This document shows, piece after piece, positions 7,778-15,401 of a stretch of 64,000 nt of DNA. Positions within the stretch are counted from its first letter, which is position 1, and each line of letters begins with the position of its first letter. Source of the stretch: Streptomyces goshikiensis (GTDB lineage: Bacteria; Actinomycetota; Actinomycetes; Streptomycetales; Streptomycetaceae); the NCBI RefSeq assembly GCF_014650555.1, contig NZ_BMVE01000011.1:62001-126000 (forward strand), in the 5' to 3' direction. The notes under the pieces were generated by a model. The model was not told the origin of the DNA and did no database searches. It was given only the letters and a program-made list of their open reading frames with translations. A program made the translations under genes and the position numbers.

Positions 7778-8622
7778 CAGAGGGAGGCCTTGCGCGCGCG
7801 GGTGATCGCCGCCTCGGTGGCGGTCCCGACGATGTCGCTGGCCAGCCGGACACCGGCCCAGATCTTCGCCAGGTCCGGTTCCTCCAGCGCCCGGATCGCG
7901 GTGCGCATGTGGTTGCTGTGGTACGAGTCGATGTACAGGTGCTCGGTGTAGTACGCGTCCTGCTGGATCCCGAGGCGCTTGGCGGCCCGGGCGAAGCTCT
8001 GGAACCCGTACAGCACGCTGGACTCGAAGTACCCGTACGCCCCCAGGAAGTACTGCGGGGAGGGGGCGCGGCTGGCCAGCCAGTGGAACATGTTGACGTA
8101 GGCGTAGCACTCCGGGCCCGTGGAGTCGAGGTAGCTGTCCGGGTCGGTGCTCATGCCCAGTTCGAGCAGCAGGTCGCGGTAGAGCTGGGAGTGCGACTTC
8201 TCGTCGTTGCCGCAGCCCAGTTCGTCGATCAGGACGCGGAAGACGGCCATCCCGGACCGGTAGGGCAGCCGGGGCACGACCGGCAGCAGCGACTCGGACT
8301 CGGTGAGCCCGTCGAGCGCGAACTCGCCCACCACCACCTTGAACTGGCCGAGGGTGGCCTCGTTCGCAAGGAACCGGTGGTTGTCGGAGATGTCGGCCTC
8401 CTCGGCGGCGAGGAAGTCCTTCAGCCCGGCCAGCAGCTCGCCGGCGGAGGCGAAGTCCGGCGCGGCCGCCTCGTGGGCGCGGGCGGCCGGCAGGATCCAC
8501 TGCTCCTCGATGGCGAGCATGGCCGCGTAGCCGTCGAGGTCGGGGACCTGCCCGTAGAGCCCGTGCAGCTCGCGCTGCGTCCGGTCCCGCTGGAGCCGCG
8601 CGGCGACGGTGGCCGGGTTCAC
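7777..8622 (-). CDS. rohS: haem-oxygenase-like diiron N-oxygenase (RohS-like)
   Basis: Iron-containing redox enzyme of the haem-oxygenase-like diiron oxidase (HDO) superfamily, 281 aa. The metal-ligand helices are visible as DELGCGNDEKSHSQLYRDLL and as EHLYIDSYHSNHM nearer the C-terminus, the E/H and D/H pattern shared by BesC, UndA and SznF-type proteins. In the azomycin pathway RohS oxidises the amino group of 2-aminoimidazole to the nitro group. I assign that role because the genes before it are RohR-like and RohP-like in the same order. The GTG start overlaps the RohR-like stop by 4 bp. Family placement is firm; the exact reaction is inferred from context. Confidence 0.75.
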   Translation of the reverse strand: MNPATVAARLQRDRTQRELHGLYGQVPDLDGYAAMLAIEEQWILPAARAHEAAAPDFASAGELLAGLKDFLAAEEADISDNHRFLANEATLGQFKVVVGEFALDGLTESESLLPVVPRLPYRSGMAVFRVLIDELGCGNDEKSHSQLYRDLLLELGMSTDPDSYLDSTGPECYAYVNMFHWLASRAPSPQYFLGAYGYFESSVLYGFQSFARAAKRLGIQQDAYYTEHLYIDSYHSNHMRTAIRALEEPDLAKIWAGVRLASDIVGTATEAAITRARKASL

Positions 8623-9407
8623 CGCAGGTCCTTGTGGACCGCGGGCGAGGAGATGATGCCCCGGGTGTGGAGCTCCTTCTTCACCCACCGGTACCAGTCG
8701 TCCTTGAACACGCCGTACTTCTCGCAGACGGCGTCGACCTCGGCCTGACGCTCGGGGGTGGGGTCGACCAGGATCGCGTTGCACAGGCCCGGTTCGAGGT
8801 TGGCCAGCGGGCCGATGAACCCGTTGATCCCGCTGGCGGCGGAGATCAGGTTCTCCCAGCCCTCGAAGACGGGGATGCCGGTGGCCGCCTCGGCCATCTT
8901 GCGGGTGAAGGCGGCGTCGCCGCTGGACTCCTTGATGCCGACGATCCCCGGTATCTCGCACAGGGTGAGCAGGGTGTCGTACTCGATCTTGTTGCCCGAG
9001 AGGGCCTCCTCGTTGTAGAGGAAGATCGGAGCGCCGGTGGCGGCCCGGATGGCCCGGTAGTGCTCGACGATGTCGTCCTGGGTGACGCCGGCGCCGAACG
9101 GGGTGGTGACGACCACCGCGTCCACTCCGATGTCCATCGCGCGGCGGGCCCGCTCGATGATCTGCGCGGTCTCGGGCAGCTGGATCCCGGCGAGCACCGG
9201 AAGGTCGCCGGAGTGGCGGACGGTGTAGGTGACGATGTCCGTCCACTGTCTCTCGTCCAGCTTCCAGCCCTCTCCGGAGGTGAGGGCCGGCATCAGGCCC
9301 GAGACCTCGGAGCGGACGTGGTCGATGAGGCGGGCCGTGCTCCGCTCGTCGACGGTCTCGTCTTCGTTCAGCGGCGTCATCAGGGGAACGATCGTGCCGG
9401 AGTACAT
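8619..9407 (-). CDS. rohR: dihydrodipicolinate synthase-family aldolase/lyase (RohR-like)
   Basis: Class I (Schiff-base) aldolase of the DapA/NanA family. The catalytic lysine is in GIVGIKESSGD, the partner tyrosine in FLYNEEALSG, and the TTPFG loop is present. At 262 aa it is shorter than true DapA (about 290-300). It is not in a lysine-biosynthesis setting. In azomycin biosynthesis the DapA-like RohR splits 4-hydroxy-2-ketoarginine to pyruvate and guanidinoacetaldehyde by a retro-aldol step, which matches its place next to a RohP-like gene. The ATG at 9407 has GAGGAG about 7 bp upstream. It is the third gene of the minus-strand operon. Confidence 0.75.
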   Translation of the reverse strand: MYSGTIVPLMTPLNEDETVDERSTARLIDHVRSEVSGLMPALTSGEGWKLDERQWTDIVTYTVRHSGDLPVLAGIQLPETAQIIERARRAMDIGVDAVVVTTPFGAGVTQDDIVEHYRAIRAATGAPIFLYNEEALSGNKIEYDTLLTLCEIPGIVGIKESSGDAAFTRKMAEAATGIPVFEGWENLISAASGINGFIGPLANLEPGLCNAILVDPTPERQAEVDAVCEKYGVFKDDWYRWVKKELHTRGIISSPAVHKDLR

Positions 9408-9418
9408 GGCCGGGCTCC

Positions 9419-9931
9419 TCACAGCGTGTGCGAATCGACGGTCAGGACGAGGGAGTCCTGGTAGAGCTTTTCGAGGTGGCCGGGGAAGACGTCCTCGGCG
9501 CCCTCGCCCGGCGCCGCCGGGACGGCGGCGACGGGGAGTCCGGAGCGGCCGGTCAGGCGGGGGCTCGCGGTGTACAGCAGTCCGGAGCGCGAGAGGACCT
9601 GGCCGAGCAGCAGCCGTTCGTGGCTGGGGAGGCCCTCCAGGGCGGTCGTCGTGAAGGCCAGGCGGGTGTCCTCCTCGCCGTAGCCGACGCGGGCGATCGC
9701 CATCTCCGTGTGCAGGACGTCCATGAACGGGTAGTACGCGTCCTGGACGTCCCGGTCGTAGCCCCACACGAGGTCGTCGCAGCGGCCGACCTGCTCCCAG
9801 CTCATCGTGACGCCGCCGGCGAGCCGCTCGATGAAGAACCGCTTGCACGCCCTGCGGACGGCCTGGTCGCCGCTGTGCATGCCCATGAAGACGGTGGCGT
9901 CGATGAAGACGTCGGACGGGTCAGCGGGCAT
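9419..9931 (-). CDS. PIN-like small protein, candidate RohQ cyclodehydratase
   Basis: A 170-residue protein that I cannot assign to a well-known enzyme family. The N-terminus DVFIDATVFMGMHSG (acidic residue D11) and SWEQVGRCDDLVWG (E46) look like the first two acidic strands of a PIN-type fold, but a full catalytic set is not clear. ATG at 9931 is preferred over a TTG at 9940; it overlaps the 3' end of the rohP-like gene by 11 bp. In the known azomycin cluster a gene called rohQ, whose product cyclises guanidinoacetaldehyde to 2-aminoimidazole, accompanies rohP, rohR and rohS. By position and exclusion this protein is the best candidate for that step. That is inference. Confidence 0.55.
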   Translation of the reverse strand: MPADPSDVFIDATVFMGMHSGDQAVRRACKRFFIERLAGGVTMSWEQVGRCDDLVWGYDRDVQDAYYPFMDVLHTEMAIARVGYGEEDTRLAFTTTALEGLPSHERLLLGQVLSRSGLLYTASPRLTGRSGLPVAAVPAAPGEGAEDVFPGHLEKLYQDSLVLTVDSHTL

Positions 9932-11087
9932 AGCGCTCAAGCACCTTCTTCATGCGGTCCATCGCGCCGGCGAACACCTCGGGGTTGCGGGCCAGCGCCA
10001 GGCGCACGTAGCGCTCGCCGCGCGCCGGGGTGTCCCAGTAGAAGAAGGTGCCGGGCAGGACGTAGACCTCCTCGTCGAAGAGGACCGCCTGGAGTTCGGT
10101 GGCGGTGAGGTCCTCGGCCAGGATCTTGAACCAGGCGACGGACGTGCCGACGACCGGCTCCTGGAACTCCAGGACGGTGCCGTCCATGGCCTCGCGGGCC
10201 GCCGCGCCGTTGGTGGTGATGATCTCCCGCACCGAGGCGAAGCCGTCGGCGATGGAGTCCTCGACGTACTCGGTGACCATGTTCAGGACGAAGGGCGAGA
10301 CGTTCAGCAGGACGCTGGTGTGGAGGTTGTAGACCTCCTCCTGGATGTCCCGGCTGGCCGTGATCATGGCGCACTTGGCGTCCTGGATCGGCCAGGTCTT
10401 GCCGGTGTCCTCCATCACCATGTAGGTGACCCCGGACTCCTCCAGCAGCTTGTAGATGTCCACGCGGCCGATCGTGTCGTCGCACAGCGCGAACGAGGCG
10501 AAGCAGAAGTCCATCACCAGGATCTTCCCGTGGTCGACGCAGTAGCGCACGACCTCGCGGAAGCCTTCGAGCTCCTGCGCCAGCAGCGTGAAGCCGGTGG
10601 GGTTGTTGGGGTCCACGAGGTAGATCGCGTCGGTCGTGACGTTCTGGACGAGCCGGTCGTAGATCTGCTCGGTCTGGTGCAGCGCCTGCTCGGGGAGCGG
10701 GGAGATCGGCACCTGCATGTTGCGCAGGAGGTCGACGAGGTTGTCGAAGCAGGGCTCGACGAGCGCCACCGACATCTCGCGCTTCTTGAGGTACATGCCG
10801 GCGACCATGGTGGAGACGCTGGCGGAGTACGAGAGCAGGGTGCGGCCCATGGCGCGGGCCGTGGGCTGGCGGTGCAGGCGGAAGAAGGCGTCGAGGAACT
10901 TGGCCTCGAAGTGGGCCTGCTGCTTGGACTCCGACTCGTACCAGAGCTCGGGGAGGCGGGCGACGATCGCGTCCTGGCTGGGGGACTGGCGCTGATGGGT
11001 GTGCGCGTCAGCGAGGTTGTACCGGGTCTTGAGCGCTTCGATCTCGTGCTGGGTGAGGTCGACGAAGGTACTGACATCTGCCTTCAT
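9921..11087 (-). CDS. rohP: PLP-dependent L-arginine oxidase/hydroxylase (RohP/MppP-like)
   Basis: Fold-type I aminotransferase-like protein (388 aa) of the oxygen-using arginine oxidase group. From memory the sequence tracks MppP of the enduracididine pathway along its length: LTQHEIEALK and SPSQ near the N-terminus, an LW.ESE segment, PNNPTG (160-165), the Schiff-base lysine K230 in MEDTGK followed by TWP, and LLNVSPFVL. MppP-type enzymes convert L-arginine plus O2 to 4-hydroxy-2-ketoarginine without acting as aminotransferases. With the RohR- and RohS-like genes downstream this points to the first step of a 2-nitroimidazole pathway. The ATG has GGGAGA upstream. It is the first gene of the operon. 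Confidence 0.8.
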   Translation of the reverse strand: MKADVSTFVDLTQHEIEALKTRYNLADAHTHQRQSPSQDAIVARLPELWYESESKQQAHFEAKFLDAFFRLHRQPTARAMGRTLLSYSASVSTMVAGMYLKKREMSVALVEPCFDNLVDLLRNMQVPISPLPEQALHQTEQIYDRLVQNVTTDAIYLVDPNNPTGFTLLAQELEGFREVVRYCVDHGKILVMDFCFASFALCDDTIGRVDIYKLLEESGVTYMVMEDTGKTWPIQDAKCAMITASRDIQEEVYNLHTSVLLNVSPFVLNMVTEYVEDSIADGFASVREIITTNGAAAREAMDGTVLEFQEPVVGTSVAWFKILAEDLTATELQAVLFDEEVYVLPGTFFYWDTPARGERYVRLALARNPEVFAGAMDRMKKVLERYAR

Positions 11088-11179
11088 GAGAATTCTCCCT
11101 GCTAGTTCCCAATGGAAAGTCCGGGCTCAGACGGCCGAAAACAGCCGCCCTCCGCAACACGCAGGAAACGCTACAGAGA

Positions 11180-11232
11180 TCACTCGAACGGGTGAATCAC
11201 GCCAGAGTTACGAAATTCATAATCACCGTGAT
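11180..11232. promoter_or_regulatory. inverted repeats upstream of the rohP-like operon
   Basis: Two inverted repeats lie about 95-145 bp upstream of the rohP-like start: TCACTCGAACGGGTGA at 11180-11195 (one mismatched pair) and the perfect ATCACCGTGAT at 11222-11232. Both carry TCAC/GTGA half-sites. They are candidate operators for the operon. I could not identify clear -35/-10 boxes. Confidence 0.35.
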
Positions 11233-11239
11233 GCTTTAC

Positions 11240-11288
11240 GCGAAAACAAAAACGGCCGAGAACTCCAGGTGCTGGAATTCTCGGCCGT
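11240..11288 (-). terminator. intrinsic terminator of the MBL/DsbA-like operon
   Basis: A 17-bp stem with one mismatch (11252-11268 with 11272-11288) and a 3-base loop. Reading the minus strand it is followed by a T-rich stretch (TTTTTGTTTTC), the classical form of a Rho-independent terminator. It separates the 11.3-13.8 kb operon from the rohP-like operon, so the two are separate transcription units. Confidence 0.8.
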
Positions 11289-11315
11289 CTCGGTGTTTCA
11301 TCCAAAGAGCTGCGG

Positions 11316-12008
11316 CTACCCGGTGGCCGCGTTCAAAAGGAGTTCCTCGTAGATCTTCGGGTCGTCGGATTCGATCACCGGGAACCCGATGCCGTACGCG
11401 CCTTCCCAGCGGACCTCGATCCCGGGGTTGGCGACGTCGCTGCCGTCGGGCAGGAACAGGTGCGGGCTACAGCTGACGGCGTCCGTACGGGCCACGGCCG
11501 CCTGCGCCGACAGGGTGGCGCGCGCCCGGCCGTCGTCCAGGGCCTCCGCCAGCGCCGCGACGTCTACGGCGCCGGTCTCCGCGGCGACGTCCAGGATGAC
11601 CTTGCGGTGGCTGACCGACCTCGACTCGGCCCAGAAGGCCTTGCGCAGGCCCAGGTCGAGCTGCTCGGAAGCGGCCAGCGACTGCGCCTTGACGGCCTGG
11701 ACGGCCTCCAGCGCGGGCAGCATCGTGGACGGGTAGAGCCAGTCCTTGGCCTGCCAGAGCTGCCAGCCGGCCGCCGGCTCCAGGCTGGCCATCCGGCCCA
11801 CCTCGCTGTCGGTTCCGGGGCGGGGGCTCGGCGCGTCGTTGAGCAGCTCCAGCGGGAAGGAGCGCAGGTCGAAGGCGACCTGGTCCTCCAGGCCCAGCCG
11901 CTTGCGGGTGGCGTGGAGGCGGTGGACGGCGATGTGCGCGAAGGAACACCAGATGTCGGCGAAGACGGTGACCACGCCCGGCGGCGGGGTCAGGGATGCG
12001 TTGGTCAA
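11316..12008 (-). CDS. DsbA-family thioredoxin-fold protein
   Basis: A 230-aa protein of the DsbA/2-hydroxychromene-2-carboxylate isomerase type. The N-terminal strand VVTVFADIWCSFAH has the position of the usual CxxC but only C21 is kept (C-S-F-A), and the C-terminal segment has the cis-proline-like SCSPHLFLPDG and NPGIEVRW. A classical disulphide exchange role is therefore doubtful; isomerase or glutathione/mycothiol-linked chemistry is possible. Start is TTG at 12008 with GGAG 6 bp upstream; a longer frame would overlap the upstream gene. It is the last gene of the operon, and a strong terminator follows. Its link to the nitroimidazole genes is by position only. Confidence 0.75.
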   Translation of the reverse strand: MTNASLTPPPGVVTVFADIWCSFAHIAVHRLHATRKRLGLEDQVAFDLRSFPLELLNDAPSPRPGTDSEVGRMASLEPAAGWQLWQAKDWLYPSTMLPALEAVQAVKAQSLAASEQLDLGLRKAFWAESRSVSHRKVILDVAAETGAVDVAALAEALDDGRARATLSAQAAVARTDAVSCSPHLFLPDGSDVANPGIEVRWEGAYGIGFPVIESDDPKIYEELLLNAATG

Positions 12009-12057
12009 CGGTGGCTCCGATTCATACGGGGAGGGATGTGATCTAGGGGTGGGCGGG

Positions 12058-12885
12058 TCACGCGGCGCCCGCGGCGGGGACACCCTGCGGGCCCTGCGTG
12101 TCGAGCGCGTCGAGCGCGGCTTCCAGGTCGATGTCGGCGCCGGGCAGCCAGGCGGGCAGGAACGGGATGCGGGCCATGGCGTCCATCAGGGACTCGACCG
12201 CCGGGCCCGCCACCGCCGGCCCGTGGGCGGACAGCAGCCGGGCGGGGGCGAGCGAGGCCAGCGCCTGGACGGAGCGGTGGAACTTCTCGGCGTCCACCAG
12301 GGCCGTCCACGGGGCGATCGCCCGGTTCAGGACGTCGAAACCCTCGAAGAATTCCTTCGCGTCGGCGTCTTCGAAGTGCGGCACGTTCTCCGGGAGCACC
12401 GTGCCGAAACTGTCGGAACTGAAAAGCGTCCCGGCGCCGTGGTCGAACAGCGCGAGCGTACCGGGGGAATCGAATGTCGGCGGCCGGTGGAAGCTGAGCA
12501 CCCGGTCGCCGATCCGGATTCGGCTTCCCGGGTTCACCGTCACCACCCGTTCACTCGGAATTTCGAATTCCTCGGACAGCCGGGTGAGTGATATCCCGTT
12601 GGTGATGAGCTTGGCCCCGGGGGCGCGGCGCAGGAGGCTGACCAGACTTCCGGTGTGGTCGCGGTCGTCGTGGGTGACGGCGATCCAGCGCAGGTCGCCC
12701 GGGTCCACCAGGGACCACAGGGCCTCCTCGAACGCCTCGCGGTCGACGGGCATCCCGGTGTCCACCAGCATCGGCTGCTCACCGCGCAGCAGGAAGGCGT
12801 TGACCGGCTGGAGACCGAGGTCGGGTATCGGCAACTCGGAGGTCAGGACGCTGAGTTCAGGTCCCGCGGAATGGGTTTTCAGCAC
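12058..12885 (-). CDS. metallo-beta-lactamase-fold protein, flavodiiron (ODP)-like
   Basis: MBL-fold protein (275 aa). The metal motif is H72-x-D74-x-D76-H77 in THDDRDHTGSL. The second His of the hydrolase motif HxHxDH is replaced by an acid, as in flavodiiron proteins (HxExD), and the later segment LFSSDSFGTVL also matches the diiron oxygen-binding (ODP) subgroup. There is no flavodoxin domain, so electrons would come from a partner. ODP proteins reduce O2 or NO or act as sensors. In this setting a role in oxygen or nitro/NO handling near the N-oxygenase is possible but unproven. It lies 22 bp from the transporter gene upstream. Confidence 0.8.
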   Translation of the reverse strand: MLKTHSAGPELSVLTSELPIPDLGLQPVNAFLLRGEQPMLVDTGMPVDREAFEEALWSLVDPGDLRWIAVTHDDRDHTGSLVSLLRRAPGAKLITNGISLTRLSEEFEIPSERVVTVNPGSRIRIGDRVLSFHRPPTFDSPGTLALFDHGAGTLFSSDSFGTVLPENVPHFEDADAKEFFEGFDVLNRAIAPWTALVDAEKFHRSVQALASLAPARLLSAHGPAVAGPAVESLMDAMARIPFLPAWLPGADIDLEAALDALDTQGPQGVPAAGAA

Positions 12886-12907
12886 CGTGGACGGTCCTCT
12901 CCCGGCG

Positions 12908-13846
12908 TCAGACGAGTTGGATGGCGAGCGAACCGGCGAGGAGCAGGCCCAGCCCGGTCAGGCGGGGGGCGGTCAGCACCCGGGTCGGCAGCCGGAACAT
13001 GCCCCGGTGGTCGATCAGGGCGGAGGTCAGCTGCTGGCCGGTGACGGTCAGCCCGACGGTCACCGCGGCGCCGATCTCGGGGATCAGCAGGAAGGTGCCG
13101 GTGACGTACCCGGCGGCGCAGGCTCCACCGAGCCACCCCCACCAGGGCATCTGCTTGAGCGGAGCCAGCTGCGGCTTGGGGGTCTTGCCCGTGAGGCGCA
13201 GGACCAGCAGGACGACGGCGATCGTGAGGGTCGCCACCGTGAAGCTGAAGGCCGCGACGGTGATCGGGGCGCCCAGGCCGTGCCGGAGCTTGGCGTTGAC
13301 CGCGCCCTGGACCGGCAGGACCCCGCCGGCGACGATGCCGAGCGCGATCCATCCGGCGCGGCCCGGGCCGGACATCGTCGGGGCTCCGGGCGGGGCGGTG
13401 GCCTTCTGGCCCCTGATGATCACGACGATGCCGAGGAGCACGGCGAGGGCGCCGAAGGCGATGCCGGGGCTCAGGCCCTTCTTCTCCAGGCCGAAGAAGC
13501 CGCCCAGGTCCAGGACCAGGGAGGAGAACATCTGCCCCGTGACGAACAGCCCTACGGAGGCCAGCGCCCCCAGGCGGGGGAAGAGCAGGATGCCGCTGGT
13601 GATGTAGAGGGGACTGGCCAGGCCGCCGAGTAAGTGCCACCACTCGACGTCGGGAAGCTTTCCGAGCGCGCCGAGCGAGCCCGTGACCGCCGCGATGACG
13701 AGCAGGAGTCCGGTGGCCACGCTCAGTTGCACGGTGGAGGCGCCGTACGGCGTCCCCACGGCCTTGTTCAGTTGCAGGTTCACCGACGCTTGTACGGCCA
13801 GGAGGCACCCGACCAGAAGGGCTGCCGCGAGCAGCGCAGCGTTCAT
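12908..13846 (-). CDS. DUF606 (YdcZ-like) DMT-superfamily transporter with a TTA codon
   Basis: Membrane protein of 312 aa made of two tandem DUF606 units of about 150 residues, each with five hydrophobic helices; VNLQLNKAVGTPYGAS in the first half matches VNAKLRHGLGAPITVA in the second. Such fused two-domain forms are small-molecule exporters of unknown substrate. Codon 72 is TTA (13631-13633), rare in Streptomyces and read by the bldA tRNA, so expression may be tied to development. It is first in its operon and divergent from a TetR gene, with two direct repeats between them. Export of the cluster product is a reasonable guess. Confidence 0.85.
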   Translation of the reverse strand: MNAALLAAALLVGCLLAVQASVNLQLNKAVGTPYGASTVQLSVATGLLLVIAAVTGSLGALGKLPDVEWWHLLGGLASPLYITSGILLFPRLGALASVGLFVTGQMFSSLVLDLGGFFGLEKKGLSPGIAFGALAVLLGIVVIIRGQKATAPPGAPTMSGPGRAGWIALGIVAGGVLPVQGAVNAKLRHGLGAPITVAAFSFTVATLTIAVVLLVLRLTGKTPKPQLAPLKQMPWWGWLGGACAAGYVTGTFLLIPEIGAAVTVGLTVTGQQLTSALIDHRGMFRLPTRVLTAPRLTGLGLLLAGSLAIQLV

Positions 13847-13863
13847 CTTCTACTCCCACACAT

Positions 13864-13928
13864 CAAACGGACGGTCGTCCCACTTAAGATAGAGGTGTAC
13901 AGCCCAAACGGACAAGGCGTCCACTTAA
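13864..13928. promoter_or_regulatory. paired direct repeats, candidate TetR operators
   Basis: Two 24-bp units, 13864-13887 and 13905-13928, share CAAACGGAC, an 8-bp variable core and CACTTAA in the same spacing. Their start points are 41 bp apart, about four helical turns. Each contains an inverted repeat (GGACG-GT-CGTCC; GGAC-AAGGC-GTCC). They sit in the gap between the DUF606 transporter and the TetR gene at 13945, the usual place for an autoregulatory repressor and its target. Confidence 0.65.
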
Positions 13929-13944
13929 TCTTTCGGGAAGTAAG

Positions 13945-14604
13945 GTGATCCGCATGAGCAACGGCGCCGAGAACCCCGCCCCGCCCGTAGTCCTGCGCGG
14001 CGATCTCCAGGCCCCGACAGGGCCCGTGGCCGCGCCCCGGCAGCGGGCCGACGCACTGCGCAACCGCGCGCAGATCCTGTCCGCCGCCGAAGCGCTCTTC
14101 ACCGCCACGCCCCATCCGCGCGGCGTGACCATGGAGCAGATCGCCAAGGCCGCGGGCGTCGGGCGGGCGACCCTCTACCGCTCGTTCCCCGACCCGTCCG
14201 CCGTCGCCATGGCCCTCCTGGACGAACACGAGAAGCGGCTACAGGGCCAGATGATCTACGGTCCCCCGCCGCTGGGCCCCGGCGCTCCGCCCGGGGAGCG
14301 GCTGGCCGCCTTCTACATGGCGTACCTGGACCTGCTGCGGCGCCACCTTCCCCTCGCGCTGGGCGCGGAGACCGGCCCCGCCCGCTACGAGACCGGCGCC
14401 TACGGGTTCTGGCGGCTGCACGTCCGTACGCTGCTCACCGCCGGCGGCGTCCAGGACCCGGACGCCCTCGCCGACATCGCGCTCGGGCCGCTCGCCCCCG
14501 AGCTCTACCACCACCAGCTCAAGACCCTGGGCATCCCCCACGAGCGCATCGTCCAGGCCCTCGTCCTGTCCGCGCGCCGGCTCCTGAACCCCACCCCACC
14601 CTGA
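13945..14604 (+). CDS. TetR-family transcriptional regulator
   Basis: DNA-binding repressor with an N-terminal HTH: NRAQILSAAEALF and VTMEQIAKAAGVGRATLYRSF (about residues 40-77), followed by a variable helical ligand domain. 219 aa is usual length. GTG at 13945 has GGGAAG upstream; an ATG at 13954 (MSNGAEN) is an equally good alternative. It is divergent from the DUF606 exporter with paired repeats between them, so it most likely controls that operon and itself. The inducer is unknown; a cluster product or intermediate would be the simplest model. Confidence 0.88.
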   Translation: MIRMSNGAENPAPPVVLRGDLQAPTGPVAAPRQRADALRNRAQILSAAEALFTATPHPRGVTMEQIAKAAGVGRATLYRSFPDPSAVAMALLDEHEKRLQGQMIYGPPPLGPGAPPGERLAAFYMAYLDLLRRHLPLALGAETGPARYETGAYGFWRLHVRTLLTAGGVQDPDALADIALGPLAPELYHHQLKTLGIPHERIVQALVLSARRLLNPTPP

Positions 14605-14617
14605 CCGCCGTACGGCC

Positions 14618-14641
14618 GGGGCCCCGCGGCCGGCGGGCCCC
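14618..14641. terminator. hairpin between two convergent TetR genes
   Basis: GGGGCCC (14618-14624) pairs with GGGCCCC (14635-14641). Located 14 bp after one stop codon and 6 bp after the other, it probably ends both transcripts. Confidence 0.6.
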
Positions 14642-14646
14642 GCGCC

Positions 14647-15291
14647 CTAGAGCGCCGCGGCGGCCACCGGCCCGCCGAGGACGGGCAGCAGCAGCGCCCA
14701 GATGCGCTCCAGCTGCACCTGCGCCGCCCCGCACAGCGAACCGGCCTCGCCGAGCCAGGGCTCGTCGGCGGGCGGGGGCGTGCGCCGCATCGCGAGTTCC
14801 ACTCCGCTGACGACATAGCTGACCAGCGCCGCCAGCGTCGCGGCGTCCGCTCCCGGGCTCAGCAGCCCTTCGGCCTCCACCGCGCGGGACAGCCGCGCCA
14901 CTTCGCGGCGCCACGGGCACTCCTCGCCCGGATCCGACTGCGGCTTCAGCTCCCGGGCCAGCCGCTCGCCGGCCCGCACCACCTCGTCGGTCTCGAACAG
15001 GGCGATGAGCGTGCGGGTGACGGCCATCAGCTTGCGCACCGCCCCCGACACGTCGAACGCCGCCCACTGGACGGCCTCTCGGGTCACCGTCCGGGACCGC
15101 TGCCTGACCGCTTCGGCCAGTTCGGCCTTGGTGGCGAAGTGGAAGACCACGGCCCCCGTGGTCACCTTCGCCCGGGCCCCGATGCGACTCAGCGACGTAC
15201 GCTCGTATCCGCCCTCATCGAACTCACTGGCTGCTGCCCATAAGATGATCTGCTTGGTTCTCGCCGCACGCTGCTGGATTGCCACCGACAC
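14647..15291 (-). CDS. TetR-family regulator, gamma-butyrolactone-receptor-like
   Basis: 214-aa regulator. The HTH region (RTKQIILWAAASEFDEGGYERTS then LSRIGARAKVTTGAVVFHFATKAELAEAV, written here in parts) has the VTxGAxxFHFxxKxELA pattern of ArpA/ScbR-type butyrolactone receptors and their relatives. Pseudo-receptors of this type often sit next to antibiotic clusters. It faces the TetR gene at 13945 across a hairpin and is divergent from the XRE-cupin gene. Whether it binds a signalling lactone cannot be told from sequence. Confidence 0.82.
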   Translation of the reverse strand: MSVAIQQRAARTKQIILWAAASEFDEGGYERTSLSRIGARAKVTTGAVVFHFATKAELAEAVRQRSRTVTREAVQWAAFDVSGAVRKLMAVTRTLIALFETDEVVRAGERLARELKPQSDPGEECPWRREVARLSRAVEAEGLLSPGADAATLAALVSYVVSGVELAMRRTPPPADEPWLGEAGSLCGAAQVQLERIWALLLPVLGGPVAAAAL

Positions 15292-15377
15292 TCCCCATCA
15301 CGGCCAACTAGCCCTGAAGTAACCCGAGTTGAACGTTCCAGTGCTACACATCATAGGGTACTCAAATGAACCGCACC

Positions 15378-15393
15378 GTCTAATGTATTGGAC
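15378..15393. promoter_or_regulatory. inverted repeat at the XRE-cupin start
   Basis: GTCTAATGTATTGGAC is a 16-bp palindrome with one mismatched pair. It lies just upstream of the XRE-cupin start and about 90 bp from the divergent TetR start. It could be an autoregulatory operator for the XRE protein. Confidence 0.35.
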
Positions 15394-15401
15394 GAGACGC
15401 G

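Noticed and set aside
8619..9407. Annotation as dihydrodipicolinate synthase for lysine synthesis
   Set aside because: Shorter than DapA, not near dapB or other lysine genes, and coupled to arginine-oxidase and N-oxygenase-type genes.
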